12,684 nucleotides of DNA, taken from JAHFLV01 sp964367845. Its GTDB lineage: Bacteria > Patescibacteriota > Minisyncoccia > Phycocordibacterales > DATGWK01. Under the pieces are notes generated by a model. It searched no databases. It was not told where the DNA came from and saw only the letters and a program-made list of their open reading frames with translations. Within the stretch, counting starts at the first letter, position 1. Each line of letters starts with the position of its first letter. Shown in pieces: positions 1 through 6,041 of the stretch. Both the position numbers and the translations under genes were made by a program. Location: the NCBI GenBank assembly GCA_964367845.1, contig CAYIYW010000015.1, positions 1 to 12,684 of the forward strand, given 5' to 3'.

Positions 1-209
1 TGGTCAAATTCCGGCTTGACTCGGCTCTCGCGACGGGCCGGCCGGCGGGTGTTCTTTTTGAAGTCCCTCGGCGCGCGTCTGTCGGCAGACGCGTTTTTGG
101 AATCCTTGACCGTATCCTTGCCAGCGGTTTGGACCGGATTGGTTTGAATTTGAACCGGATTTTCAACGGTTACTTTTGTTTCTGTTTTTTTATCAATTTC
201 AGTTTCCAT
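1..209 (-). CDS. rpsE: 30S ribosomal protein S5, N-terminal part (cut by window edge)
   Basis: The ATG at 209-207 opens a frame that runs off the left edge after 69 codons. S5 binds the 30S subunit near the decoding site and contributes to translational accuracy. The visible residues are METEIDKKTETKV..., a polar Lys/Thr/Gln-rich leader of about 45 residues, then an Arg-rich stretch and VKPEFDQ (last codon incomplete), which is where the conserved S5 domain normally begins. The double-stranded-RNA-binding fold and the C-terminal domain lie outside the window. It starts 2 nt after the rplR stop, so it belongs to the same transcript. No Shine-Dalgarno is visible. The identification rests on the short KPEFDQ motif plus exact spc-operon position after L18. 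Confidence 0.85.
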   Translation of the reverse strand, partial: METEIDKKTETKVTVENPVQIQTNPVQTAGKDTVKDSKNASADRRAPRDFKKNTRRPARRESRVKPEFD

Positions 210-211
210 AT

Positions 212-562
212 TTAAAATTTAAGTCCGCCTTCGCGAGCTCCTTCGGCCACCGCTTTAATCTTTCCGGTATAAATATAGCCACCGCGGTCAAAAACAACCT
301 TTCCGATATTTTTTGCAATCGCCCGCTCGGCAAGTTCCTTGCCGATATCATGAGCGCCGGCGAGAGCGGTTTTGCCGGCGAGTTTTTTGGTGGAAATCGC
401 GGCGAGAGTAACGCCCGCGGTGTCGTCAATCAGCTGGGCAAAAACGAATTTATTGGATTTGAAAACCGAGAGGCGAGGTCTTTCTGCCGTGCCAAAAACC
501 TTGGCCCGAATGCGCATTCGGCGACGGAGTCGTTGAGCGGTTTTATGTTGGGAGTTGTTCAT
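212..562 (-). CDS. rplR: 50S ribosomal protein L18
   Basis: L18 is one of the 5S rRNA-binding proteins of the large subunit, acting with L5 and L25. The product is 116 residues, close to the 117 of E. coli. It begins MNNSQHKTAQRLRRRMRIRA, a basic N-terminus, followed by the family core ERPRLSVFKSNKFVFAQLIDD and ends AVAEGAREGGLKF, the usual C-terminal signature (AREGGL.F). The ATG at 562 is the natural start: it lies 21 nt after the rplF stop and gives the family length. The next gene, rpsE, starts 2 nt after this stop. No Shine-Dalgarno is seen upstream. Confidence 0.96.
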   Translation of the reverse strand: MNNSQHKTAQRLRRRMRIRAKVFGTAERPRLSVFKSNKFVFAQLIDDTAGVTLAAISTKKLAGKTALAGAHDIGKELAERAIAKNIGKVVFDRGGYIYTGKIKAVAEGAREGGLKF

Positions 563-583
563 GGAAATTGGTTGGACTGGAAA

Positions 584-1117
584 TTAAACAGTTTTCTTGC
601 CTTGCTTGCGGCGGATTATTTCACCTTGATACATTATGCCTTTGCCTTTGTACGGTTCCGGCTTCTTTAGCGACCGAATATGCGCCGCAAACTGGCCGAC
701 TTGTTCTTTATCAACGCCGGTTATTCCAATCACGTTCTTTTCGGATGTAATTTTTAATCCGGCCGGAATCGGAACAGTTACGGGATGTGAGAATCCCAGA
801 CCAAAAATAAGTTTATCGCCTTTCAGTTCGGCTTTGTAGCCGATGCCTTCTACAACAAGCGTCTTTTTGTACGGCCTGTTTACGCCCTCAATCATATTTG
901 AAATATGAGAAGCGTAAGTTCCCCAAAGAGCGACGGTCTCAAGAGTTTTTTTCTTCGGCTCAAGAGTTATGATTTTGTCGGCGATGGTGATTGCGATGTC
1001 CGGTTTGAATGTTTTTGAAATACTGCCGTGGGGCCCGGTAACAGTAAGAATGCCGGCCTTGAGTTCGGCCGTCGTCTTATCTTCCAATTTGATTGGTTTT
1101 TTACCGATTCTTGACAT
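584..1117 (-). CDS. rplF: 50S ribosomal protein L6
   Basis: L6 binds 23S rRNA domain VI near the sarcin-ricin loop and the factor-binding region. The 177-residue length equals that of E. coli L6. Both repeats of the fold are visible: MSRIGKKPI at the start with V(T)GPHGS around residue 27-32, and the C-terminal signature KGKGIMYQGEIIRRKQGKK. The ATG at 1117 lies 5 nt after the rpsH stop (TAA 1125-1123), so the two are tightly coupled in the spc block. The leader shows no Shine-Dalgarno. Nothing unusual is seen in the coding sequence. Confidence 0.97.
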   Translation of the reverse strand: MSRIGKKPIKLEDKTTAELKAGILTVTGPHGSISKTFKPDIAITIADKIITLEPKKKTLETVALWGTYASHISNMIEGVNRPYKKTLVVEGIGYKAELKGDKLIFGLGFSHPVTVPIPAGLKITSEKNVIGITGVDKEQVGQFAAHIRSLKKPEPYKGKGIMYQGEIIRRKQGKKTV

Positions 1118-1122
1118 GATAT

Positions 1123-1509
1123 TTACCAGATTTGGAACAAAATCTCGCCACCGACGCGCGCCTTGCGGGCTTCAGCGTCAGTTAAAATGCCTTTGGGCGT
1201 TGAAATTATCGCTATTCCGTAGCCACGGCGAACCGAGCGCAAATTAGCGGATTTTTCGTAAACCCGCCGGGAGAGTTTTGAAACCCGTCTGGCTTGTTCA
1301 ATTTTCGGCTTGCCGTCTTCGTAAACCAATTCAACCTCAATGGTCTTGAAAACACCTTTCCCTTGTTTGGAAAATGACTTGATATATCCTTTTTTCTCAA
1401 GCTTCTCAAGAATGGCGGCATTGAGTTTTGTGTAAGGAACAACGACCATCGGATGACCGACCGCGCTGGCATTTTTTATTTTAATGATTAGGTTTGATAC
1501 GGGGTCCAT
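1123..1509 (-). CDS. rpsH: 30S ribosomal protein S8
   Basis: S8 is a primary 16S rRNA binder (helix 21) and in E. coli represses the spc operon by binding its own mRNA near rplE. I start it at the ATG at 1509 (MDPVSNLIIKIKNAS), giving 128 residues against 130 in E. coli. The frame is open further upstream to 1584, but that would overlap most of rpsN and adds non-homologous sequence. The C-terminal S8 signature is present: GYGIAIISTPKGILTDAEARK, ending GGEILFQIW. It starts 5 nt after the rpsN stop. I saw no obvious S8-type translational operator near rplE, though that was judged only by eye. Confidence 0.95.
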   Translation of the reverse strand: MDPVSNLIIKIKNASAVGHPMVVVPYTKLNAAILEKLEKKGYIKSFSKQGKGVFKTIEVELVYEDGKPKIEQARRVSKLSRRVYEKSANLRSVRRGYGIAIISTPKGILTDAEARKARVGGEILFQIW

Positions 1510-1514
1510 ATAAT

Positions 1515-1700
1515 TTACCAGGAAGATTTCTTTACGCCCGGAATCTTGCCTTCGTTGGCCAGTTCCCTGAAACAAACACGACAAATATCAAACTCCCGCA
1601 TGTAGCCACGCTTTCGGCCGCACTTAAAACAGCGCCGAACGACTCGCGTCGTGAATTTCGGTTTTTTGGAGGCGCGCGCGATGACTGATGTTTTTGCCAT
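1515..1700 (-). CDS. rpsN: 30S ribosomal protein S14, zinc-ribbon (type Z) form
   Basis: S14 sits in the 30S head beside S3 and S10 and is needed for late head assembly. At 61 residues this is the short, zinc-binding type found in Bacillus and many other bacteria rather than the about 100-residue zinc-free form. Four cysteines are in place as CXXC-X12-CXXC at residues 24, 27, 40 and 43. The end GKIPGVKKSSW is the family C-terminus. ATG at 1700 is preceded by a 77-nt gap from rplE containing a likely promoter (1720-1749), an unusual place for one. There is no visible Shine-Dalgarno; predicted transcript leader is only about a dozen bases. Confidence 0.96.
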   Translation of the reverse strand: MAKTSVIARASKKPKFTTRVVRRCFKCGRKRGYMREFDICRVCFRELANEGKIPGVKKSSW

Positions 1701-1719
1701 GTTTATCGTCGGAGATGAA

Positions 1720-1749
1720 ATACTAACAGAGAACAGTAAATGTTGTCAA
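1720..1749 (-). promoter_or_regulatory. Probable internal sigma70-type promoter in front of rpsN
   Basis: On the minus strand a perfect -35 box TTGACA (1749-1744) is followed by an 18-bp spacer and the -10 box TAGTAT (1725-1720), with TG one base upstream of it, which makes an extended -10 (TGTTAGTAT). Transcription would begin about 1713, only about 12 nt before the rpsN ATG. It lies in the longest gap of the spc part (1701-1777). A loose AAGGG/CCCTT inverted repeat lies just after the rplE stop but lacks the form of a convincing terminator. Called from consensus match only. Confidence 0.5.
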
Positions 1750-1777
1750 TCAAGGGTTTTTTCGGCTTTTTGGGCCC

Positions 1778-2377
1778 TTATTTCTTCGTTTTCTCCTTCT
1801 TTTCCTTCTTCACTTTAGGCGCGCCTTGAAGTTCTTCTTTTTTGAGAGTGCTGAACGGGAAACCGAGGTGCTCAAAAAAGGCCTTGGCCTCATCCTTTGT
1901 TTTGGCTGTGGTAACGACGGTAACGGCAAAGCCAAAAACGTCTTTCAGGTCTTCGTCGGCGGTTTCCGGAAAAATAATATGCTCCCGAATGCCCAAAGTG
2001 TAATTCCCCATTGCGTCAATGGCCGAGGTCGGCACGCCCCGAAAGTCCTTTGTTCTAGGCAGAGCGATGTTTATTAGACGGTCCAGAAAATCATGCATCC
2101 GCGCCCCGTGAAGCGTGACTTGGAAACCAACGGGGTCGCCTTGTCTGACCTTGAAAGCGGCGATGGAAAGTTTCGCGCCCTTTTTCACCGGTTTTTGGCC
2201 GGTGATTTTGGTTAGTCGGTCGGCGACCACATCAAGTTTCTTTTTATCCTTAAATGAACCAACTCCGGCGCTAACAATGATTTTGGCGAGACGCGGAGCT
2301 TCCATCCGGTTTTTGTAGCCGAATTTTTCCTTCATCTTGTCAAAAGCGTTTTTATTTTTTTCTTTTACTGAAATCAT
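1778..2377 (-). CDS. rplE: 50S ribosomal protein L5
   Basis: L5 binds 5S rRNA and helix 84 and touches the P-site tRNA. The product is 199 residues, about 20 longer than E. coli L5 (179). The core runs from MISVKEKNKNAFDKMKEKFGYKN through LPRTKDFRGVPTSAIDAMGNY and LGIREHIIFPE, all diagnostic for L5. The excess is a C-terminal tail after about residue 181 (GAPKVKKEKKEKTKK), which is lysine-rich and probably disordered. ATG at 2377 is the natural start. It lies 63 nt after rplX, and that gap holds nothing I recognise. No Shine-Dalgarno. Confidence 0.97.
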   Translation of the reverse strand: MISVKEKNKNAFDKMKEKFGYKNRMEAPRLAKIIVSAGVGSFKDKKKLDVVADRLTKITGQKPVKKGAKLSIAAFKVRQGDPVGFQVTLHGARMHDFLDRLINIALPRTKDFRGVPTSAIDAMGNYTLGIREHIIFPETADEDLKDVFGFAVTVVTTAKTKDEAKAFFEHLGFPFSTLKKEELQGAPKVKKEKKEKTKK

Positions 2378-2440
2378 GGCGATGGATTAAATAATTTATG
2401 CGAAGATTTTATACGGAGTTTTATTAAGAGTCGCGATGAG

Positions 2441-2749
2441 TCATGACAGGATTGAGCCGCTTTTCTTGGCCACCCGAACCTTTTTTCCGCCTTCTTGCTT
2501 CATGCCAATCCGTGTCCGACCGCCCATCTTCGGGTCAATCAGCATGACGTTTGAAACGGCGAAAGGCATGGCTTTCTCAACAACCTGACCTTTGCCACCT
2601 TTTTTCTTGGGCTTTTCGTGCGATTTGGCAATGTTTACGCCAGCAATAATAATTTTGTTTTGACGAGGAAAGGCCTTAGCCACCTTTCCGGTTTTGCCGC
2701 GGTCTTTGCCTGATATCACTATTACATTGTCATTTTTCTTAATTTTCAT
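2441..2749 (-). CDS. rplX: 50S ribosomal protein L24
   Basis: L24 is an assembly-initiating 23S rRNA binder of KOW-domain type. I choose the ATG at 2749 (MKIKKNDNVIVISGKDRGK), giving 102 residues against about 104 in E. coli. The frame is open to a TTG at 2782, which would add 11 non-conserved residues. The KOW motif is the GKDRGKTGKV stretch near residues 14-23, and NVMLIDPKMGGRTRIG matches the family C-terminal half. The 66-nt gap to rplN contains a duplicated TTTGGCAAAA-type stretch (about 2766-2786, plus strand) but no Shine-Dalgarno for either start. Confidence 0.95.
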   Translation of the reverse strand: MKIKKNDNVIVISGKDRGKTGKVAKAFPRQNKIIIAGVNIAKSHEKPKKKGGKGQVVEKAMPFAVSNVMLIDPKMGGRTRIGMKQEGGKKVRVAKKSGSILS

Positions 2750-2815
2750 TTTGTTTTGGTTGATTTTGGCAAAATTTGGCAAAATTTCTGCGAAAAAATT
2801 ATGCGCCCGCAGAAA

Positions 2816-3187
2816 TCACACGACTTCGGGCGCCCGCGAAATAATTGTCTGGAAACCAAGCTCGCCGATTTCGCGCGGAATCGGACCGAAAATACGGCCG
2901 GCAATCGGCTCGTTGGTCGCTTTATCAATAATGACGACAGCGTTTTCGTCAAACCGAATGTAAGAAGCGTCGGCCCGGCGGAATGGCGCTCTCTGGCGAA
3001 CAACAACTCCGCGGAGAACGTCTTTCTTTTTAACGGCTTTTCGGGGCGCGGCCTTCTGGACGGAAAGAACGACGATGTCGCCGATGCGGGCGTAGCGTTT
3101 CTTTGAACCGCCAAGCACCTTGAAAATACGGCCAATTTGGGCCCCAGAATTGTCAGCGATTACAACGATTGTGCGCGGTTGAATCAT
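2816..3187 (-). CDS. rplN: 50S ribosomal protein L14
   Basis: L14 forms part of intersubunit bridges B5/B8 together with L19 and is the docking site of the silencing factor RsfS. The product is 123 residues, equal to the E. coli length, from MIQPRTIVVIADNSGA to the end REIGELGFQTIISRAPEVV. The family pattern with DNSGA near residue 12-16 and FDENAVVIID near 79-88 is intact. Its ATG overlaps the rpsQ stop as ATGA (3187-3184), implying translational coupling between S17 and L14. No tail or insertion is present. Confidence 0.97.
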   Translation of the reverse strand: MIQPRTIVVIADNSGAQIGRIFKVLGGSKKRYARIGDIVVLSVQKAAPRKAVKKKDVLRGVVVRQRAPFRRADASYIRFDENAVVIIDKATNEPIAGRIFGPIPREIGELGFQTIISRAPEVV

Positions 3188-3465
3188 TTTATAATTTTAA
3201 ATCTCTTGTGGCGGGAAATCGGCGCGGTTTCCTCTATTGTTACTTTGTCGCCAATTTTTTTTGTGTTACCGGCGTCGTGAGCCATGAATTTTTTACTGCG
3301 CGAAATGTATTTTTTGTATTTTTTGTGCTTGAAGAATCTCTCCACTTTCACGACAACCGTGTCTTTCATTTTGTCGGACACAACAACTCCATGAAGTTGT
3401 TTCTTCGTTGATTCCGCGATTTGCGGTTCGGTAGCTTCTTTTTTAAATAAAGTTTCTTTTTTCAT
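3184..3465 (-). CDS. rpsQ: 30S ribosomal protein S17
   Basis: S17 is an early-binding 16S rRNA protein with an OB fold. The product is 93 residues, about 9 longer than E. coli S17, the excess being a charged N-terminal leader (MKKETLFKKEATEPQIAEST). The core begins at LHGVVVSDKMKDTVVVKVE and includes KKFMAHD and the GDKVTIEETAPISRHKRFK ending, all standard. Its stop TGA shares the ATGA overlap with the rplN start. It lies 18 nt after rpmC. A purine stretch GAAAGAG lies about 7 nt before the ATG, one of the few leaders here with anything resembling a Shine-Dalgarno. Confidence 0.95.
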   Translation of the reverse strand: MKKETLFKKEATEPQIAESTKKQLHGVVVSDKMKDTVVVKVERFFKHKKYKKYISRSKKFMAHDAGNTKKIGDKVTIEETAPISRHKRFKIIK

Positions 3466-3483
3466 CGTGGCTCTTTCGTCTGG

Positions 3484-3702
3484 TTATTTTGCCTTTGCTC
3501 TAGTCATTATTTCCGGTTTTGATTTGGCGTTAAGCTCGGTCAAAATTCGGGCGATGTCCTTTTTCAAATTAGTCCCCTCTTTGACATTTCGTATCTTACT
3601 GCCGGCCGAGCCGAATCTAAAACGCCTAAGAGCTTCCCGTTTTTGAGACAACATGTCGGTTAGCGCGGTTTTGTCTTTATTTTTTAGTTCGGTTGACTTC
3701 AT
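3484..3702 (-). CDS. rpmC: 50S ribosomal protein L29
   Basis: L29 is a small two-helix protein near the polypeptide exit tunnel, next to L23, contributing to the binding site of trigger factor and SRP. The product is 72 residues versus 63 in E. coli. The typical pattern is present: an N-terminal helix (LKNKDKTALTDMLSQKREALRRFRF) and a second helix after NVKEGTNLKKDIARILTELN, with a short basic extension EIMTRAKAK. The ATG at 3702 lies inside a 10-bp tandem duplication (3701-3720), so the leader is TCACTCCAATTCACTCCA and carries no Shine-Dalgarno. The gene follows rplP after 54 nt. Confidence 0.92.
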   Translation of the reverse strand: MKSTELKNKDKTALTDMLSQKREALRRFRFGSAGSKIRNVKEGTNLKKDIARILTELNAKSKPEIMTRAKAK

Positions 3703-3720
3703 TGGAGTGAATTGGAGTGA
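3701..3720. repeat. Two 10-bp tandem copies over the rpmC start
   Basis: The plus-strand unit ATTGGAGTGA occurs twice head to tail, and the first copy contains the rpmC start codon. A third, degraded copy (AATAGAGTTA) may follow. About 10 bp further right is a perfect 10-bp palindrome ATCCTAGGAT (3732-3741). No function is assigned; it resembles slippage in a non-coding spacer. Confidence 0.7.
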
Positions 3721-3756
3721 AATAGAGTTATATCCTAGGATGCCGTCATTTGCAAA

Positions 3757-4182
3757 TTAACTGCGGGCCACAAACTTTGACCTGACTGGCAGTTTTGAAC
3801 CGGCTTTCCGAATGGATTCCCGAGCGACGGCTTCGTCCACGCCATCAACCTCAAAAATCAGGCGTCCGCCTTTCACCGGCACTTGATAGCCCTGCGGGTC
3901 GCCCTTGCCTTTTCCGAGCTTAACTTCGGCCGGCTTCTGTGTAAAAGGCATGTCCGGGAAAACTCGAATCCAGACGCGGCCGTTTTTTCCGAGTTCTCGG
4001 GAAAGAACCTTTCGGGCGGCTTCAATTTGGTTTGATTTGATTCGGCCAGCCGTGGTTGCTTTCAAACCATACGAGCCGAAAGAAATTTTTGAACCTCGGG
4101 TCGTCGCGCCGACTTTTTTCGGATTTTTGCGGAAAGTGTGCCACTTTCGGTATTTAACTTTTTTGGGAATAAGGGAAACCAT
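3757..4182 (-). CDS. rplP: 50S ribosomal protein L16
   Basis: L16 organises the A-site tRNA elbow contact and is among the last proteins to join the 50S subunit. The product is 141 residues against 136 in E. coli. It reads MVSLIPKKVKYRKWH, then GLKATTAGRIKSNQIEAARKVLSREL, GRVWIRVFPDMPFTQKPAEVKLGKGKGDP and GGRLIFEVDGV, following L16 throughout. The usual segment after GKGKG is slightly different here (DPQGYQVPVKGG). ATG at 4182 is 61 nt after the rpsC stop, in a very AT-rich leader without Shine-Dalgarno. Confidence 0.97.
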   Translation of the reverse strand: MVSLIPKKVKYRKWHTFRKNPKKVGATTRGSKISFGSYGLKATTAGRIKSNQIEAARKVLSRELGKNGRVWIRVFPDMPFTQKPAEVKLGKGKGDPQGYQVPVKGGRLIFEVDGVDEAVARESIRKAGSKLPVRSKFVARS

Positions 4183-4227
4183 ATTTTTAAAATTTATTAA
4201 ACTTAAATTTATTCAAAATTTTCACGT

Positions 4228-4251
4228 TTATTCATTTATCCATTTATCCAT
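4228..4251. repeat. Three 8-bp tandem units spanning the rpsC stop codon
   Basis: Three adjacent plus-strand units read TTATTCAT, TTATCCAT, TTATCCAT; on the minus strand this is ATGGATAA ATGGATAA ATGAATAA. The rpsC stop TAA lies in the first minus-strand unit, so each further unit offers another in-frame-like ATG..TAA pair downstream. Likely slippage product; no function assigned. Confidence 0.75.
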
Positions 4252-4933
4252 TTTGCCCGGCATTTTGCGCATTTTTGGCTTTTTCAAAAATGTCGCCTTT
4301 GTATATCCAAATTTTTATTCCAATCTGACCGTATGTCATGCGGGCTTCATACCTGCTGAAATCAACGTCAGCTCGGAGGGTCTGAAGTGGCACTCGGCCT
4401 TTTCGGAGCTTTTCAACGCGAGACATTTCCGCGCCGCCAAGACGACCGGAAAGTTCAATTTTGGCGCCCAAAACGCTCTTGTTGGCCATAATTTTCTCAA
4501 GGGACGACTTTACGACCCGACGGAACGGCAAACGCTTTTCAAGGCCTTCAGCGATAATTTGAGCCATAATGTGGGCGTTTGTTTCCGGATACCGAACTTC
4601 CTTGATATCAATTTTAATTTCTTCTTTTGAGGTGATACAGAGTTTTGAGGCCTGCTTTACCAAGTCGCTCTGAAGCTTAACGGTACCCTCGCCCGCTCGG
4701 CCGATGATAATGCCCGGCCGCGAGGTCTCAATGATAATCCGGAGAGTTTTCTGGCCGCGCTCAATCTCAATGTTGCTGACATACATGCCGCGGAATCGTT
4801 CTTCCAAATATTCGCGGATTAAAATATCGCTCTTGAGATTCGTTTTGTAAGATTTTTTTGGAGAAAACCAGCGCGACTTCCAATCGCGGATGATTCCTAA
4901 TCTATGGGCGTATGGATGGACTCGGTGAGACAT
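4244..4933 (-). CDS. rpsC: 30S ribosomal protein S3
   Basis: S3 sits at the mRNA entry channel in the 30S head and has helicase-like activity with S4 and S5. I start it at the ATG at 4933, 4 nt after the rplV stop, giving 229 residues (233 in E. coli). The frame is open much further upstream, but that is antisense-free read-through of rplV in another frame. The start MSHRVHPYAHRLGIIRDWK replaces the common MGQKVHP..FRLGI and matches the form I associate with candidate-phyla bacteria. The type-2 KH domain is visible as RPGIIIGRAGEGTVKL with the GRAG loop at residues 78-81. The C-terminal domain carries SGRLGGAEMSR and TLRADVDFSRYEARMTYGQIG. Confidence 0.97.
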   Translation of the reverse strand: MSHRVHPYAHRLGIIRDWKSRWFSPKKSYKTNLKSDILIREYLEERFRGMYVSNIEIERGQKTLRIIIETSRPGIIIGRAGEGTVKLQSDLVKQASKLCITSKEEIKIDIKEVRYPETNAHIMAQIIAEGLEKRLPFRRVVKSSLEKIMANKSVLGAKIELSGRLGGAEMSRVEKLRKGRVPLQTLRADVDFSRYEARMTYGQIGIKIWIYKGDIFEKAKNAQNAGQNG

Positions 4934-4937
4934 GATT

Positions 4938-5390
4938 TTATTTTGCGGGTTTGGCCGCAGCGCTCTTTTTTTCTTTTTTTGTTTTAACGACGCTTTCTGT
5001 TTTTTTGATTTCTCCATTTTTCTCCTCCTTCTTCGTTTTCCTCTCTTCATCCTTTGGTTCAATTTCTGAAACCGAGACCGAAACGTGGCTGGTTCGCTTA
5101 TGAATGCCGAAAGCACGGCCACGAGACATTGGCATACTGCGCTTAAGAACTTGGCCGGCGTTAACGGCAATGGCGCTCACGACAAGCGAGTCAACATTTA
5201 AGCCCATATTTTTTGCGTTGGCGACGGCCGATTCAATAAGTTTGATGAGCGGTCCGGTGGCGCGTTTGTTGGCAAAACGAAGAGTCGTAAGGGCTTGAGC
5301 GACTTGCTTGCCTCGGACGAGGTCAGCGACCAACCGCACTTTGCGTGGCGACTGGCGATAGGTATTCAGTTGGGCGGTTGCTGATTTCAT
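4938..5390 (-). CDS. rplV: 50S ribosomal protein L22 with lysine-rich C-terminal tail
   Basis: L22 lines the exit tunnel through an extended beta-hairpin and touches all 23S rRNA domains. The core covers residues 1-109 (E. coli L22 is 110): MKSATAQLNTYRQSPRKVRLVADLVRGK at the start and the hairpin region VLKRSMPMSRGRAFGIHKRTSH near residues 81-102. Beyond the core is a tail of about 40 residues rich in Lys, Glu and Ala, ending SAAAKPAK. The tail is likely disordered and on the solvent side. Start ATG at 5390 follows rpsS after 43 nt without a Shine-Dalgarno; rpsC begins 4 nt after the stop. Confidence 0.96.
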   Translation of the reverse strand: MKSATAQLNTYRQSPRKVRLVADLVRGKQVAQALTTLRFANKRATGPLIKLIESAVANAKNMGLNVDSLVVSAIAVNAGQVLKRSMPMSRGRAFGIHKRTSHVSVSVSEIEPKDEERKTKKEEKNGEIKKTESVVKTKKEKKSAAAKPAK

Positions 5391-5433
5391 TTAAGTAAAA
5401 CGAGTAAAAATTATTGTGAAATTATCTACGGAA

Positions 5434-5778
5434 TTATTTTTTGGCGGTTTCGGTTGCGGCCTTTGCTGATTTAGCGGCGGCAACTTCGGCCTCTTTGGTT
5501 TTGGTCTCCAGTTCTTTTTGCATTTTACCGCCGTGACGGACGAACTTGCGAGTCAAGGAAAACTCGCCGAGCCGATGACCGACCATGTCTTCGGTTACAA
5601 GTACCGGAATATGTTCCCGTCCATTATGAACGCCAAAAGTGTAGCCGACCATTTCCGGGGCGATTTGGCTGTCTCTGGCCCAGGTTTTAACAATGCCGGC
5701 CTCGCTGGTTTTTTTGCCAGCGATTTTTTTGAGCAATTTTTCGTAAACGTATGGTCCTTTTTTTGTTGAACGGGTCAT
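5434..5778 (-). CDS. rpsS: 30S ribosomal protein S19 with C-terminal tail
   Basis: S19 forms a 30S head dimer with S13 and contacts the A-site finger. The start at ATG 5778 (MTRSTKKGPYVYEKLLKKI) gives the family N-terminus; upstream codons in the open frame to 5832 are not conserved. Core motifs are TWARDSQIAPEMVGYTFGVHNGREHIPVLVTEDMVGHRLGEFSLTR. Length is 114 versus 92 in E. coli, the excess being an Ala/Lys/Glu tail from about residue 92. Normally S19 follows L2 immediately; here 1.77 kb separates them, and rpsS appears to have its own promoter (5921-5948) and a long leader with a terminator-like hairpin. Confidence 0.96.
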   Translation of the reverse strand: MTRSTKKGPYVYEKLLKKIAGKKTSEAGIVKTWARDSQIAPEMVGYTFGVHNGREHIPVLVTEDMVGHRLGEFSLTRKFVRHGGKMQKELETKTKEAEVAAAKSAKAATETAKK

Positions 5779-5837
5779 TTGTGCGACATATTTAGAAACA
5801 AACTTCAAACAAACGAGGAACAGAACCGGCAATTTAC

Positions 5838-5877
5838 AAACAAAAAACCTGCCCTGCTACTTGAAGGCAGGCCTGCC
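5838..5877 (-). terminator. Terminator-like hairpin in the rpsS leader, possible attenuator
   Basis: On the minus strand CCTGCC (5871-5866) pairs with GGCAGG (5853-5848) across a 12-nt loop, and TTTTTTGTTTG follows directly, the layout of an intrinsic terminator. The preceding six bases are again GGCAGG (5877-5872), so CCTGCC could instead join a competing hairpin (CTTGGCA / TGCC..CAAG). It lies between the candidate promoter and the rpsS start, about 60 nt before the ATG. It may attenuate rpsS transcription or simply stop read-through from the toxin-antitoxin genes. Confidence 0.55.
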
Positions 5878-5920
5878 AAGCTGGTAAGGCGGGGCGGGCA
5901 CGCGAGTTTGCGTAAGGGTT

Positions 5921-5948
5921 ATGATAACAGAACTGTGTGTAGAGTCAA
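5921..5948 (-). promoter_or_regulatory. Candidate promoter for rpsS and the downstream spc genes
   Basis: TTGACT (5948-5943, 5/6 to the -35 consensus), 16-bp spacer, TATCAT (5926-5921, 5/6 to the -10 consensus), reading toward rpsS. Expected transcription start is about 5914, giving a leader of about 136 nt. It would restore transcription of rpsS-rpsE downstream of the terminator that follows rplB and of the toxin-antitoxin unit. Confidence 0.55.
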
Positions 5949-5955
5949 CAAAATG

Positions 5956-6041
5956 ATTTTCTCATGCGCAGTCCGCAACATGCTTTTCAAGGCAGTTGCG
6001 TTTTCTGCCGAGAAAAGCATGTTGCGGACTGTCCATGAAAA
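5956..6041. repeat. Long inverted repeat, 20-bp perfect arms
   Basis: Perfect 20-bp arms lie at 5969-5988 and 6012-6031. Inside them a 2x2 internal loop (5989-5990 / 6010-6011) is followed by a second stem GGCAG/CTGCC (5991-5995 / 6005-6009) with a 9-base loop. Outside them the pairing resumes with CATG/CATG and ATTTT/AAAAT after small mismatches. The whole could form one hairpin of about 35 pairs. No U-tract follows on either strand, so it is not an ordinary terminator. It sits between the toxin gene and the rpsS promoter. A smaller hairpin TGCTT-CAAA-AAGCA lies beside it at 6052-6065. It may be a MITE-like element, a transposon-end relic or a structured RNA. Confidence 0.85.

Noticed and set aside
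1510..1584. Upstream extension of S8
   Set aside because: It would lie within rpsN in another frame and adds residues with no likeness to S8.
2378..2440. S8-type translational operator near rplE
   Set aside because: No helix-21-like internal loop could be made out in the rplX-rplE spacer; would need structure comparison.
2750..2782. TTG start for L24
   Set aside because: The ATG at 2749 matches the family start and length; no ribosome-binding site favours TTG.
3701..4251. Short tandem repeats considered as a CRISPR remnant
   Set aside because: Units are 8-10 bp, directly adjacent, without spacers or cas genes.
4934..5170. Possible 79-residue N-terminal extension of S3 overlapping rplV
   Set aside because: The frame is open but only because the rplV tail is A/G-rich; the family N-terminus begins at the ATG at 4933, four bases after the rplV stop.
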